This document shows positions 49,242 to 58,887 of a stretch of DNA of 64,000 bases, one piece after another (the first letter of the stretch is position 1; each line of letters begins with the position of its first letter). The position numbers and the translations under genes are program-made. The stretch is taken from the NCBI GenBank assembly GCA_964639885.1, contig CAZXEH010000001.1:124001-188000 (forward strand), written 5' to 3'. Origin of the DNA: JAGNLA01 sp964639885. Lineage in GTDB: Bacteria > Caldisericota > Caldisericia > JAAYUI01. The notes under the pieces are model-generated. The model was not told the origin of the DNA and did not search any database. It was given only the letters and a program-made list of their open reading frames with translations.

Positions 49242-52200
49242 TTATTGGAGATTATTCTGAATCTCCTGGTCAAGTTTTTCCAGATTATTTCTTAACTCAA
49301 CCAAATCAATAAATGATGCTGTTTTGTCTTGTCTCCTTAGTGTTCCCTCCAGCTTGACGATCGATTTGTGAAGGTCTTCAACATATGCCATTCCTTTGAT
49401 TGTGTGTGTTATCTTCAAGGCTTGTGTGAATTCTCCAGTATTGATGAGCTCTTCCAGGTCTCCAAGCGACTTGATGCTTGTTTGAACAAAGTTGCCAAGG
49501 AATTCTCTGAGCTTTTCAGGATCGATGAGCAGACGTTCAGCAAGCTTTTCAATGACACCCTTCTGGCTGTCAAGATGTGATTTGTAGATCGCTTTTGAAA
49601 GTGCTGTCAGAAGATCGCCCATTTTGAACGGTTTTGCCACGAAGTCGTCCATGCCGGCGTTTAGACACCGTTCCCTGTCTTCCTTTGTAGCATAGGCTGT
49701 CAGAGCGATGATTGGAAGCCTCGTCCGAGTCGAGGTTTCTTCGAAATATCTCATCTGCATGGTGGCATCAAGTCCAGAGAGGTCTGGCATCTGCACGTCC
49801 ATCAGACAGGCATCAAGCTCACCCTGTTTCATGATGTCGACAGCTTCGATTCCGCTTGTTGAAACCAGAACCTGGCAGCCCATTCTCACCAAAATATCTC
49901 GCAAAAGCACTATATTGAGCTGATTGTCCTCAACAATCAGTACTTTTTTGCCAGCCAGGTTCAGGAATGCCAACTCTGGTTCCTCAGGGAAGAGTTTTGA
50001 AATCGCAGTGATTATTGTGTTTCGCTCAAGAGGCCTCTTGACTCCTGCAATCTTTTGCCCTTCAGTTTCTGTCCCGACTACTATGACCGGTATCTGGTCA
50101 GACAATTCTTTGTGCTTGCATTCCTCAAACAATTCCGCTTCGGTGACGATCAATTTCAGGAACTTGATGTTTTCAGGTAAACTGTCAGCTATGTGAATGT
50201 TCAAGGTGGTATGAAACAGAACTGATTTGACAATTTCGACTTCTTCAGGATTCTTCAGACAGACGACAACATCTTTGGATTTTGCGATTCTGATTGACTG
50301 ACTCATGACTCGTTCGAGATCAAAGACTATCCTGAACAGCGTTCCAGGATTTTTTTTGTCGATTATCCTTATTGAACCATTCATTTTTTCGATCAGACCC
50401 CTGACGATCGCCAGACCGAGACCGGTTCCGCCAAACTTCCTTGTGGCCGAACTGTCAACTTGCATGAATGGCTCGAAGACAGTGTCCCTCATTTCTGGTG
50501 GAATTCCAATGCCGGTGTCATCGACATCTATTGTCACTGAATCGTGCGATCCCTCTCCCCTTTGGATTTTGAGGGTTACGGTTATTACACCATTTTTTGT
50601 GAATTTTACGGCGTTGCCAAGCAGATTGATCATGATCTGCTTGAATCTGTCAGGATCAATCATGTAAACGGAAGGTTCGTTTGAGAAGTTGAAAACAATT
50701 GTGTTTTGAAGCTCCTGGCTGTGTGGTTCGGTCAGCAGGATGCTGTCCCTGATCAGGTTTGCGATGTCTTGTGCTGACTGATCAATGACAATTTTACCGG
50801 CTTCAATTTTTGAAATATCTAGCAGGCTTGCCGTCATAGAGTTCAAAGCCTGGGCTGCTGTTTCAATTGCACTTATGTACTGCCTTTGTTTTTCGTCCTT
50901 TACATCTCCAGAAAGCAGCTGGACGAATCCGAGCAACGCGTTGAGAGGGGTTCTGATCTCGTGGGACATGTTTGCCAGGAATTCAGACTTGGCCGATGAT
51001 GCAGATTGAGCCTGACTGATTGCCTGCTTCAGTTCAAACTCGACCATCTTTGTGATGGTGATGTCTTCAAAGATCAGCTGAATTCTGTGAATTGCACCGT
51101 TCTCATCGTGGAACGGTGTGGCATAGACGACAACATAAATCTGGGACTCGTTTATATTTACCTGCCGTTCAGAAATAAGAGTCTCGTTCTCAGATATACA
51201 CTTTGAAATGTCCTCGGTTATCTCCGATTTTGAGAACAATTGATTGGCGAGCATGTTCAGACCGATGATATCGTCGCTTTCCTCAAAGCCAAACATCTGT
51301 AGAAAAGCTTTGTTTGCACTGACAACCTTGCCGTCACGTTCAATGAACAGTGTGCCCAGGGGTGAGTTTTCCACCAACAATCTGTATCTTTCCTCCGACT
51401 CCATGATTGCCTTGTTGGCAAGCTTGAGTGGCGTAATGTCCTGGAGTGAGGCAAAAGCGCAGTCTTTCCCGGAGAATTTTATTGTCTTGAACGAATAGAG
51501 TATGTCAATGGCAGGGTCTTTTTTGGGGGTGTATGTAGCGATCCTGTCCCTGATCACTCCATATTCCTTCAAATCAGAGATGAGAATTGAATAGCTTGTG
51601 TCATCAAAAAGACCGATCGACTGAACCGAGGCGTTAGGCAAATTCTCAGCACCAAGGCCCAGCATCTTGTCCAGCTGGTCGTTGGAAAGGATGATTTTTC
51701 CTGTTGAAAGCTCGAAGATCGCTGAAGGGTATGTGGAGTTTACTACGACGTTTTTGAAACGTTCATCTGATTCCGAAAGTTCCCTTCTGATGTTTGAGAG
51801 CTCGGTGACATCGGTGAACTGGACGATATGCGCGTCGTCACCGCCAAGTTTGATGCGGCTTGAGCTTACAACTATGTTTCTTGGCAATCCCTTCAGATCT
51901 TTTATCACAATTTCGGTATTGGAAGTGTTGCCGTTTCTTGAGATGATATCGAAGAGTTCTGTGAGTTCATGGTTGTTTCTGAATAGTGTCAGAGATTTGT
52001 ATGGCTCGCCAACCAGATTTTCACCGGTCAAACCTGAGAGTTTCACAAACTCATTGTTGCAGTCGGCGATACGCTCGAATTCTTTATCAACAATAACGAT
52101 TCCTTGAGGAGACATGTTGAATATCGTGTGGAACTTGTTCTTTGTTCCTTCGAGCAGCCTTTCGGATGTCCTGAATGTTGTTATGTCCTGGAAAACAAAG

Positions 52201-54188
52201 ATCAGTTGTCTGTTTTCTGTAATTGATATTCTTGATGTAAAAGTTTTTTTTATTCCGCTGAGTTCAGCGTCAAATTCGAATGACTGGCATTTACCGCTGG
52301 TTTTGACATGGTCGACAGCCTCCCGGGTCTGTTTCTTTATTGTCTCCGGAAGGAAAATGGTGAGGCTTTTGCCGCAAAGCTCCTTTTGGTCAACTTTTGA
52401 GGTAAGGGCTAACCCGTTCTCAGCGTCTATGATGATTCCGTCAAGATCGGTGATGATAATATACTCCGGCAGGGAACGGATGATGGCACGGCTCAGCTCC
52501 TCACTGATTCTGAGCTTCTGCTGGGCATGTTTCATTTCAGAAACATCCTGTGCTGTTGTTATTGCTAGTCTTTCGTTACGGGCGAAAACGGCTTCACCAG
52601 AGAGGAGAACATCCTTGTTTTCGCCTGTCTTGGTTACGATAGTTGTTTCGAAACCGATAATCCTCCCGTTTCTGATGATCTTGTCAATAAATTCCTTTCT
52701 GTTCTCAGGGTTTTCATAAAGCTCGATTTCTGTTGAGCTTTTCCCGATGACCTCATCTGCCCTCCAGCCGGTCAGAAGCGTGAACCCATTGCTTGTTTCG
52801 AGGAATTCTCCGGTTTTCAGGGAAATGACAGCCATCGAAATTGGTGATTCTTTTATGAAAAGCTTGTAGTTTTCGATGTCATTTTCGACCTTGTCACGAG
52901 TTTCGTTGCCAATTGCTGTGCCAACAGCCATTTCACCAAAGATCGAAAGTTGTCTGAGCTGGGTTTGGGTCAGGTTTATCTCTTTTTTTGCACTCTCGCA
53001 GCTTATAAAGCCCCAGAATGTGCCCTTTGTGAAAACCGGTGAAAGGTATGCAAAACGCAGACCTGTTTCAAAAAGACCCTCAAAAAAGCCGTTTATGGTT
53101 GAACCGTTTTTGATTCCAGGAATGACAAGCCTGAACGGGCTATTGTTGTAGTCAAACATCTGGTTGTCGGGGTCTGTAAGCCATTGCCTGAAAACAACAA
53201 GCTCTTCAACAAGTCCGTCGGAATCACACCTGACCTCGACAAGGCTTAACCTGTCGGCTTTTATGAAATTTCCGATGTCCGAGAGTGCCATGTCGATGCC
53301 TTCAAGCACCATTGGCTCTATGCTTATCCTGTGGATTCCGGAGAGGACTTTGTGGGCAAACGTCGCCTGTCTGGCCTCTTCCCTTGCTTTCTCGGCTGAG
53401 ATGGCGCTTTCAGGCTGAAAAATGTGATGGTAGAGAACAGTTTGACCGGCTGTGAACTTGTCTGAGGAAAACACTATGTTTGTTGGCTGTGCACCTTCCG
53501 GTTGGAAAGCAAAAGATTCAGTTATTGGTCCTGATGATTTTTCGAGCATCTCCAGATGAGCGGCAACTGTGGATTTTACATTTGCCAGAAAATCGAGGTC
53601 AGCAAGTTTCTTGCCTGATTGCAGCCCTGAATTCGTGCCGATTATTTCGTCGAACTCCTCGTTTGACTCAATTATTGTGCCATCCTTGTCGGTGATGATG
53701 ACTCCGGCGATGGCGCTTTTCTTTGGTTTAATCAGAAGAGTTGTGGGTTTTCTTACACGCCTGAGAATCATCTCAAGCATCGAGGAAATCATGCTCGAGC
53801 AGCATTCCAGCTGATAAAGCGCCTTGTCGGTGAAATCATGCCTTTTTCTGTCAGGAAAAACAAAGGCGCCGGCAAGATTCATGCCCATCACAACCGGTAC
53901 GATCACCAGGCTTTTATAGCCAATTCTCGCAATCTCCCCCCAAGGGGCAGGGAGAGTGTCATTGATTACAAGAACATTCTTTGGAAGTGTTTTCAAAACT
54001 ATTGATTCTATTGCTTTGAGCTGACGTTCAGGGATGTTGCCCAAAACTTCCGGCAATTCAGTTGAGCGCGACATGAAGCCTGCTAGGGGAAACGTAAAAA
54101 AATCGTTAAGCAGCTTTATGGTTTCTTTGATATAGTCAGTAGTTTTAAAATCCTTGTCAAGTTGAGCCAGAGCTTTGACTATATCCAA
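49242..54188 (-). CDS. Very large hybrid sensor kinase (GAF/PAS array, HisKA, HATPase, REC, HPt)
   Basis: A 1648-residue soluble-looking kinase with no clear transmembrane helix. Approximate order: GAF-like 1-140, PAS 165-275, GAF 285-435, five PAS-type domains 445-1050, HisKA with H1076 in MSHEIRTPLNALLGF, HATPase 1170-1295 (DDTGIGIPPEM, FGGTGLGLAIVRGL), a degenerate receiver 1300-1405, an intact receiver 1410-1530 with D1464 in CLMDVQMPDLSG, and HPt with H1595 in THTIKGMA. This forms an internal phosphorelay; no output regulator is adjacent. The TTG start is supported by GGAGG. It ends convergent with the XRE gene. Signal is unknown. Confidence 0.93.
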   Translation of the reverse strand: MDIVKALAQLDKDFKTTDYIKETIKLLNDFFTFPLAGFMSRSTELPEVLGNIPERQLKAIESIVLKTLPKNVLVINDTLPAPWGEIARIGYKSLVIVPVVMGMNLAGAFVFPDRKRHDFTDKALYQLECCSSMISSMLEMILRRVRKPTTLLIKPKKSAIAGVIITDKDGTIIESNEEFDEIIGTNSGLQSGKKLADLDFLANVKSTVAAHLEMLEKSSGPITESFAFQPEGAQPTNIVFSSDKFTAGQTVLYHHIFQPESAISAEKAREEARQATFAHKVLSGIHRISIEPMVLEGIDMALSDIGNFIKADRLSLVEVRCDSDGLVEELVVFRQWLTDPDNQMFDYNNSPFRLVIPGIKNGSTINGFFEGLFETGLRFAYLSPVFTKGTFWGFISCESAKKEINLTQTQLRQLSIFGEMAVGTAIGNETRDKVENDIENYKLFIKESPISMAVISLKTGEFLETSNGFTLLTGWRADEVIGKSSTEIELYENPENRKEFIDKIIRNGRIIGFETTIVTKTGENKDVLLSGEAVFARNERLAITTAQDVSEMKHAQQKLRISEELSRAIIRSLPEYIIITDLDGIIIDAENGLALTSKVDQKELCGKSLTIFLPETIKKQTREAVDHVKTSGKCQSFEFDAELSGIKKTFTSRISITENRQLIFVFQDITTFRTSERLLEGTKNKFHTIFNMSPQGIVIVDKEFERIADCNNEFVKLSGLTGENLVGEPYKSLTLFRNNHELTELFDIISRNGNTSNTEIVIKDLKGLPRNIVVSSSRIKLGGDDAHIVQFTDVTELSNIRRELSESDERFKNVVVNSTYPSAIFELSTGKIILSNDQLDKMLGLGAENLPNASVQSIGLFDDTSYSILISDLKEYGVIRDRIATYTPKKDPAIDILYSFKTIKFSGKDCAFASLQDITPLKLANKAIMESEERYRLLVENSPLGTLFIERDGKVVSANKAFLQMFGFEESDDIIGLNMLANQLFSKSEITEDISKCISENETLISERQVNINESQIYVVVYATPFHDENGAIHRIQLIFEDITITKMVEFELKQAISQAQSASSAKSEFLANMSHEIRTPLNALLGFVQLLSGDVKDEKQRQYISAIETAAQALNSMTASLLDISKIEAGKIVIDQSAQDIANLIRDSILLTEPHSQELQNTIVFNFSNEPSVYMIDPDRFKQIMINLLGNAVKFTKNGVITVTLKIQRGEGSHDSVTIDVDDTGIGIPPEMRDTVFEPFMQVDSSATRKFGGTGLGLAIVRGLIEKMNGSIRIIDKKNPGTLFRIVFDLERVMSQSIRIAKSKDVVVCLKNPEEVEIVKSVLFHTTLNIHIADSLPENIKFLKLIVTEAELFEECKHKELSDQIPVIVVGTETEGQKIAGVKRPLERNTIITAISKLFPEEPELAFLNLAGKKVLIVEDNQLNIVLLRDILVRMGCQVLVSTSGIEAVDIMKQGELDACLMDVQMPDLSGLDATMQMRYFEETSTRTRLPIIALTAYATKEDRERCLNAGMDDFVAKPFKMGDLLTALSKAIYKSHLDSQKGVIEKLAERLLIDPEKLREFLGNFVQTSIKSLGDLEELINTGEFTQALKITHTIKGMAYVEDLHKSIVKLEGTLRRQDKTASFIDLVELRNNLEKLDQEIQNNLQ

Positions 54189-54196
54189 GTTCCCTC

Positions 54197-56692
54197 CTAA
54201 TATTTCGTGCCTGTTACAAAAATAATCTTTGCCTGTTTTGTCGTTGCATCCCAGTTGACAGACGCACCAAGGAGTGTTGAGGCATCACGGAGAGGAATCA
54301 GCGTCCTACCTGAAACGATAACCGGTGAGCTGCTCATGTCAATATCCTTGCTGTCAACTACTGCCTTGCTGGAGCCAACGACCAGCTTGACGGAGTGATT
54401 TAGAACCTCGCACGTTACAGTCTTTGTTGCTTGTTCCCATGAGACAGTTCCCAAAAGTGGTTCGATGAGATATTTTGCCGGAATGAAGGTTCTACCGGAA
54501 ATTACAGTCGGTTCGACAGTCATTAGCTGTTCTTTTCTGTCAAAGGTGAATTTCTTTGAGCCAAGAGTGAAAATTGTCGAGTGAGTGTTTTGAATGGGTT
54601 CAACTTTTTTTCCGCCCAAAACCCAGTCCAGATATTGCATTCCTCTGTTCCAGAACTCGTCCTGCCATTTTGGCGTGCAGTACATGAGTGTGTTTCTTGA
54701 GTTGGCTCTTGTCGGGATATGAGAGAGGAAGCTGCCGGTTTTTGCAGTGTCCCTGGATAAAAGTTCGAGCAAGCCCCAGTCGTACAGACCCAGCCTCAGA
54801 CACTCCCACCTGATTGATGGCGTGAGGGTGTAGGACTCGTCGGGATAAATCATTGTCAAATCGCCTGGAGTGTAGGAACCGTCGCCAAGCCTCTGGTCAA
54901 AATCATCATAAGGATTTCCATAAACCGACTGATAGTCGGAGATTGCCAGAATTGCAGGTTTTCTCTGCTGGTTGAAGATGCCGGCAATGGTTTTGGCGAA
55001 ACCATGACCACCCCAGTGAGGGCGTGGTTCCCAGGAGAGCATGGGCGCATCTGTGGCAGTATACTTCCAGTCAAAATCGCCAAAGTCAAAAATCTGCCTG
55101 GTAACAGGGCTGTGATCTCCAATTTCCTTGAATGTTGCTGCCGTGTCCGGCTTTCCAACCGCCTTGTTCAGGAGGTCGAGCAGATTCAGCTGGAGTACAT
55201 CAAATTCGCCAATATCCCTACCTATGAAATATACTGGTGTGAAGCCGTTTTCTGCGAGTATTCCGCTTGTGTCGTTAATTGACTTGAGAAATTCTGCATC
55301 ACCTTTTTTTGCATCAAGCATGCAATACATCCATGCCTTGCTGATGTCGACGTAAATTTCTTTTATTCCTGCTTTAGCTGCTATACCAACAAGCTTTGTA
55401 AAGTTCGGTGCATCCACGATGTAGCTGGGTCTGTCAATGCAAAACAGTGGCAGACAGATGCTTTTTATACCATGATCGACAATGTCTGCAAAATCCTTCT
55501 CGTACCTGCCCCAGGCTTGCTCCATGTCCTTTTTGCCTGATTTGGCTTCAAGAAAATGGTTTCTGGAGTGGAAGATCATTAGATTTTCAGGTTTTGGCAG
55601 CGACACATCTTTCACGTCAATGCTCAGTTTTATCTCGTAATCGCTGCTGTTGTCGGTTCGGATTCGAAGAGTGGTTGTGTATTTTCCCGGTTTGGCATCG
55701 TCAGGAACGATTGTGTCGATCCAGAAAAACTCTGTTTTACCCATTGTTATGACTGTTGTATTGCCTGGCTTGAGGCATTCTGGCACTTCGGTTTTGAGGT
55801 CAACGGATGCATCCCTGAACCAGCGCTTCTTCATGAAGCTGACGGTTGAAACGTTGGTTTTCAAAACATTGGAGCCGTTTTTCAAGGGGTTGTCGATGTT
55901 GAGCGTTACTTTGCCAAGGTCAAGGCCACCTGTGATTGCAAGCACAAACGGCATTCGCATCCCTTTTGTGCACACGAGATCAACATTTTTTACCAATTTG
56001 TCAAGTGGTGGAACCATCGTCCTGTCAAATTTTTCAGTGACCGGAACAATCCACGGGAGAACCTTTTCTGGATTGTCAACAGGCAGTCCCGGTCGTAATG
56101 GCCTGTTTCTGTTCTGTGGTTCGTAGGTTCCATCACCGAGGTAGATCGCATCCAGCCTCATCTTAAACGGTTTCAACGCCTCGATGAGCACAATCAGCTT
56201 GTACGTTGTCGGTTGGGCATAACGGAGGTTTGACGGCACACTGAAGCATTCCCATCTGTATGATACATCACCATAGCCAAGCCCACGCTTGATGTAGGTG
56301 TCGGTGGGTTTTGCGTCAGGATTGCTGAAGCTGTCAAGGTTTTCGCCCATGAAAGCAAGTAATGGCCTTCTTCCGTCAACGGCTGACCACGAAATCCACA
56401 GCTGGGTGAACTTCACGCCGTAATCGTCCCTGAAAGTGAATTCCACAGGCAGATAGCGGTTGTCATAAAGCTTGTAGCTGTCCCTGTCCGGGTCAAATTC
56501 GATGTTCAGGTACGATGAGTCAGAGGCTTCCTTGTCATAGCCGGAAGTGTAGGCTCCGTAAAGCTTTTGAAGACCTATCCAGCTGAACTCGTTGTCTTCA
56601 AGCCAGATGCCATGCCTGTCCAGAAAGTTCTGAAAACCTGAGATAGGAGCGATAAACATCAGTAACGTCAGTAAAAAAGCCAATTTTTTCAT
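54197..56692 (-). CDS. Secreted DUF4091/GH123-like protein with copper amine oxidase N-like domain at C-terminus
   Basis: An 831-residue exported protein with a signal peptide (about 1-19). The centre has a glycoside-hydrolase-like barrel; SIRWECLRLGLYDWGLLELL near residue 650 corresponds to the DUF4091/GH123 ending (pattern SIRWExLRxGxxDYExLxLL). The segment before it is a beta-sandwich region. The last ~125 residues contain the repeated pattern of the copper amine oxidase N-terminal (stalk) domain, with SGRTFIPAKYLIEPLLG and SGRTLIPLRDASTLLGASV. Catalytic acids of GH123 are not certain here. It lies 8 bp after the hybrid kinase start in genome order and follows the methyltransferase in the same direction. 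Confidence 0.72.
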   Translation of the reverse strand: MKKLAFLLTLLMFIAPISGFQNFLDRHGIWLEDNEFSWIGLQKLYGAYTSGYDKEASDSSYLNIEFDPDRDSYKLYDNRYLPVEFTFRDDYGVKFTQLWISWSAVDGRRPLLAFMGENLDSFSNPDAKPTDTYIKRGLGYGDVSYRWECFSVPSNLRYAQPTTYKLIVLIEALKPFKMRLDAIYLGDGTYEPQNRNRPLRPGLPVDNPEKVLPWIVPVTEKFDRTMVPPLDKLVKNVDLVCTKGMRMPFVLAITGGLDLGKVTLNIDNPLKNGSNVLKTNVSTVSFMKKRWFRDASVDLKTEVPECLKPGNTTVITMGKTEFFWIDTIVPDDAKPGKYTTTLRIRTDNSSDYEIKLSIDVKDVSLPKPENLMIFHSRNHFLEAKSGKKDMEQAWGRYEKDFADIVDHGIKSICLPLFCIDRPSYIVDAPNFTKLVGIAAKAGIKEIYVDISKAWMYCMLDAKKGDAEFLKSINDTSGILAENGFTPVYFIGRDIGEFDVLQLNLLDLLNKAVGKPDTAATFKEIGDHSPVTRQIFDFGDFDWKYTATDAPMLSWEPRPHWGGHGFAKTIAGIFNQQRKPAILAISDYQSVYGNPYDDFDQRLGDGSYTPGDLTMIYPDESYTLTPSIRWECLRLGLYDWGLLELLSRDTAKTGSFLSHIPTRANSRNTLMYCTPKWQDEFWNRGMQYLDWVLGGKKVEPIQNTHSTIFTLGSKKFTFDRKEQLMTVEPTVISGRTFIPAKYLIEPLLGTVSWEQATKTVTCEVLNHSVKLVVGSSKAVVDSKDIDMSSSPVIVSGRTLIPLRDASTLLGASVNWDATTKQAKIIFVTGTKY

Positions 56693-57432
56693 TGTTTCAA
56701 CCTGCCAAAAAGAATCATTCTGGGCACCTCAAGGCCATAAGCCTTGCCGTCCCAGTCTCCATAAACCTGGTTAAATTCGATCCCAACCGATTTTCCCATC
56801 ACCAACATCTCAGTTAGGGTAAACAGCCTTATTTCACGGTTATAGGTGGTTCTGGTGCCATCAGGGTGAACGAATGTCCGGTGGCATCTGTTGACTGATG
56901 TAGCGGGGTCAAAATGGTTACGCTCAAGGATGAGGAAGCCCTCCTTGTCCTTGTACCGGTCAACGATGAAGTGCCTGATTATGTATTCCCGGTTTTCTAT
57001 GTCGATGACAACCTGGCCGTTCGGTTTCAAGGATCTTGCAATCTGGCTCAATATTTTCGTGTTTGTTGCATCGTCGAAGTAGCCAAAACTCGTCCAAAGG
57101 CTGGTCACGAGATCAAACTTTGCTGTTTCGCTGAATTTTCTGGAATCCTGGCATACAAAGCTTGCGTTTTCAAGGTTCGCTTGCTCTGCAGTTTCTCTGG
57201 CTTTCAAGATGTAAGTTTCGTTGAAGTCGTAGCCGGTTGCCTCAAAACCTCTTCTGGCGAACTCAAGCATGTGTCTTCCCAGCCCGCAGCCAAGATCGGC
57301 AACGACAGAACCTTTTTCAAGCCCGGTTTTCCCAATGATTAAAGACACCTGTTCAGACGTGCGTTTTTCGTCCAGATTCTCAAGGAAAAATCTGGCATAA
57401 AGATCATCAAAGTATTTTGCAGTCCAATCCAT
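56689..57432 (-). CDS. Class I SAM-dependent methyltransferase
   Basis: About 247 residues. The SAM-binding glycine loop is VADLGCGLGRHMLEFARRG, followed by GYDFNETYILKARETA, DSRKF and FDLVTSLWTSFGYFDD. The substrate is unknown; small-molecule methylation is most likely from the fold. Longer in-frame starts exist (57477, 57516), but the ATG at 57432 is 9 bases after a TTGAAA-N17-TACAAC promoter and begins as homologues do (MDWTAKYFDDLYARF). Its stop overlaps the start of the secreted protein gene (ATGA), so the two are translationally coupled. Confidence 0.85.
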   Translation of the reverse strand: MDWTAKYFDDLYARFFLENLDEKRTSEQVSLIIGKTGLEKGSVVADLGCGLGRHMLEFARRGFEATGYDFNETYILKARETAEQANLENASFVCQDSRKFSETAKFDLVTSLWTSFGYFDDATNTKILSQIARSLKPNGQVVIDIENREYIIRHFIVDRYKDKEGFLILERNHFDPATSVNRCHRTFVHPDGTRTTYNREIRLFTLTEMLVMGKSVGIEFNQVYGDWDGKAYGLEVPRMILFGRLKQ

Positions 57433-57441
57433 GCTGATATA

Positions 57442-57470
57442 GTTGTACCAATATCTGTTGTTTATTTCAA
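57442..57470 (-). promoter_or_regulatory. Promoter of the methyltransferase gene, near-leaderless
   Basis: Minus strand TTGAAA (57470-57465), 17-bp spacer, TACAAC (57447-57442), 9 bases, ATG at 57432. Confidence 0.6.
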
Positions 57471-57480
57471 CTTCCATGCT

Positions 57481-57509
57481 TTGCAAAAACAAAGGTTTGA
57501 TGCTATCAT
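57481..57509 (+). promoter_or_regulatory. Promoter of dnaB, leaderless
   Basis: TTGCAA (57481-57486), 17-bp spacer, TATCAT (57504-57509), 7 bases, ATG at 57517. There is no ribosome site. Confidence 0.7.
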
Positions 57510-57516
57510 CTGTCAC

Positions 57517-58860
57517 ATGCCGGAAACAAGAATTCCTCCGTTTTCAATTGAAGCCGAACAGGCAACCCTTGGCGGGTTGCTGGTCGACCCCGATGGTTTT
57601 GTGAAGATCAAGTCGTCAATTGCGGGCGACGATTTTTATGAACCAAGGCACCGCATAATTTTTTCAGCCATGATGGTTTTGTACGAATCAGGTAAGCCTG
57701 TCGACCTTCTCACTGTCACCGAGGCGCTAAAGAATTCGGGTCAGCTTGAAAAAGCAGGAGGAACCAGCTATCTCATGGATCTCACGGCAGCAACCCCAAC
57801 ATCAGCAAACATTGCCTATTACAGCGAAATTGTCGTTGAAAAATCAGTTCTGCGAAGGGTCATAGACACCGGTGGAACCATCGCCAAACTCGCCTATGAG
57901 GAAGGCGCAAACGCCGATGAGGTGCTTGACGAGGCCGAAAAAGCAATCTTTTCAATCTCAAGCTCAAACGCCAGAACCGGTTTTGTTCAGGTTCGTGAGT
58001 TGCTTTCTCCGGTTTTCAACCGAATCGAGGAGATAAACAAAAATAAATCAGGAATAACCGGCGTTCCAACCGGCTACTACGACCTGGACAAGATGACAGC
58101 CGGATTTCAAAAGTCAGACCTCATCATTTTGGCAGCCAGGCCATCTGTTGGAAAATCCTCATTTGGTCTCAACATTGCCTGCAACATCGCTTTGCGGGAG
58201 AAGAAACCGGTTGCCATATTCAGCCTTGAAATGTCGAAAGAGTCGCTTGTTGAGCGCATGATGGCCTCTGAAGCCAGAGTCAACGCGCAGGATATGAGGC
58301 GAGGAACCCTGAGCGACGACTCATGGCCAAAGATCAGCCATTGTATCGGTGAACTCTATAATGCACCAATATTTGTCGACGACACCCCGGAGCTTTCAGC
58401 ACTTGAATTGAGGGCAAAAGCAAGAAAACTTGCCATGGAAAAAGGCCTGTCGCTTGTCATTATCGACTATCTGCAGCTCATGCACACAAAAATGAAGGTT
58501 GAAAACAGGGTTCAGGAAGTTTCGCAGATAACAAGATCGCTCAAGGCTCTGGCAAGGGAATTGAGCGTGCCCATCATCGTCCAGTCCCAGCTTTCACGAA
58601 CCATTGAACAGCGCACGGATCACAAGCCTGTTCTTTCGGACTTGAGGGAATCAGGGTCAATCGAACAGGATGCCGACGTTGTAATGTTCCTCTCACCGCC
58701 TGGCTCCGAAAAGGACAGGCAGCTTGGCATCATCGACCTGATCCTGGCAAAACAGAGGAATGGCCCTGTTGGCACCATCAGACTCAAATTCATGCGCCAG
58801 TTCACCCGTTTTGAAAACATGACAGCTGGTGACGATGACGCGGTTGCGGTGGACTTCTGA
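57517..58860 (+). CDS. dnaB: Replicative DNA helicase DnaB
   Basis: A 447-residue hexameric helicase. The N-terminal domain begins PPFSIEAEQATLGGLLVDP, and the RecA-like C-terminal part has Walker A AARPSVGKSSFGLN, FSLEMSKESLVERM, VIIDYLQLM and SDLRESGSIEQDADVV. No intein is present. The start is taken at the ATG 7 bases from the -10 box; earlier in-frame codons lie in the promoter itself. It is followed 27 bp later by the sigma factor gene. Confidence 0.97.
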   Translation: MPETRIPPFSIEAEQATLGGLLVDPDGFVKIKSSIAGDDFYEPRHRIIFSAMMVLYESGKPVDLLTVTEALKNSGQLEKAGGTSYLMDLTAATPTSANIAYYSEIVVEKSVLRRVIDTGGTIAKLAYEEGANADEVLDEAEKAIFSISSSNARTGFVQVRELLSPVFNRIEEINKNKSGITGVPTGYYDLDKMTAGFQKSDLIILAARPSVGKSSFGLNIACNIALREKKPVAIFSLEMSKESLVERMMASEARVNAQDMRRGTLSDDSWPKISHCIGELYNAPIFVDDTPELSALELRAKARKLAMEKGLSLVIIDYLQLMHTKMKVENRVQEVSQITRSLKALARELSVPIIVQSQLSRTIEQRTDHKPVLSDLRESGSIEQDADVVMFLSPPGSEKDRQLGIIDLILAKQRNGPVGTIRLKFMRQFTRFENMTAGDDDAVAVDF

Positions 58861-58887
58861 ACCAAAACGGCACCCTGACCGTCTCTG

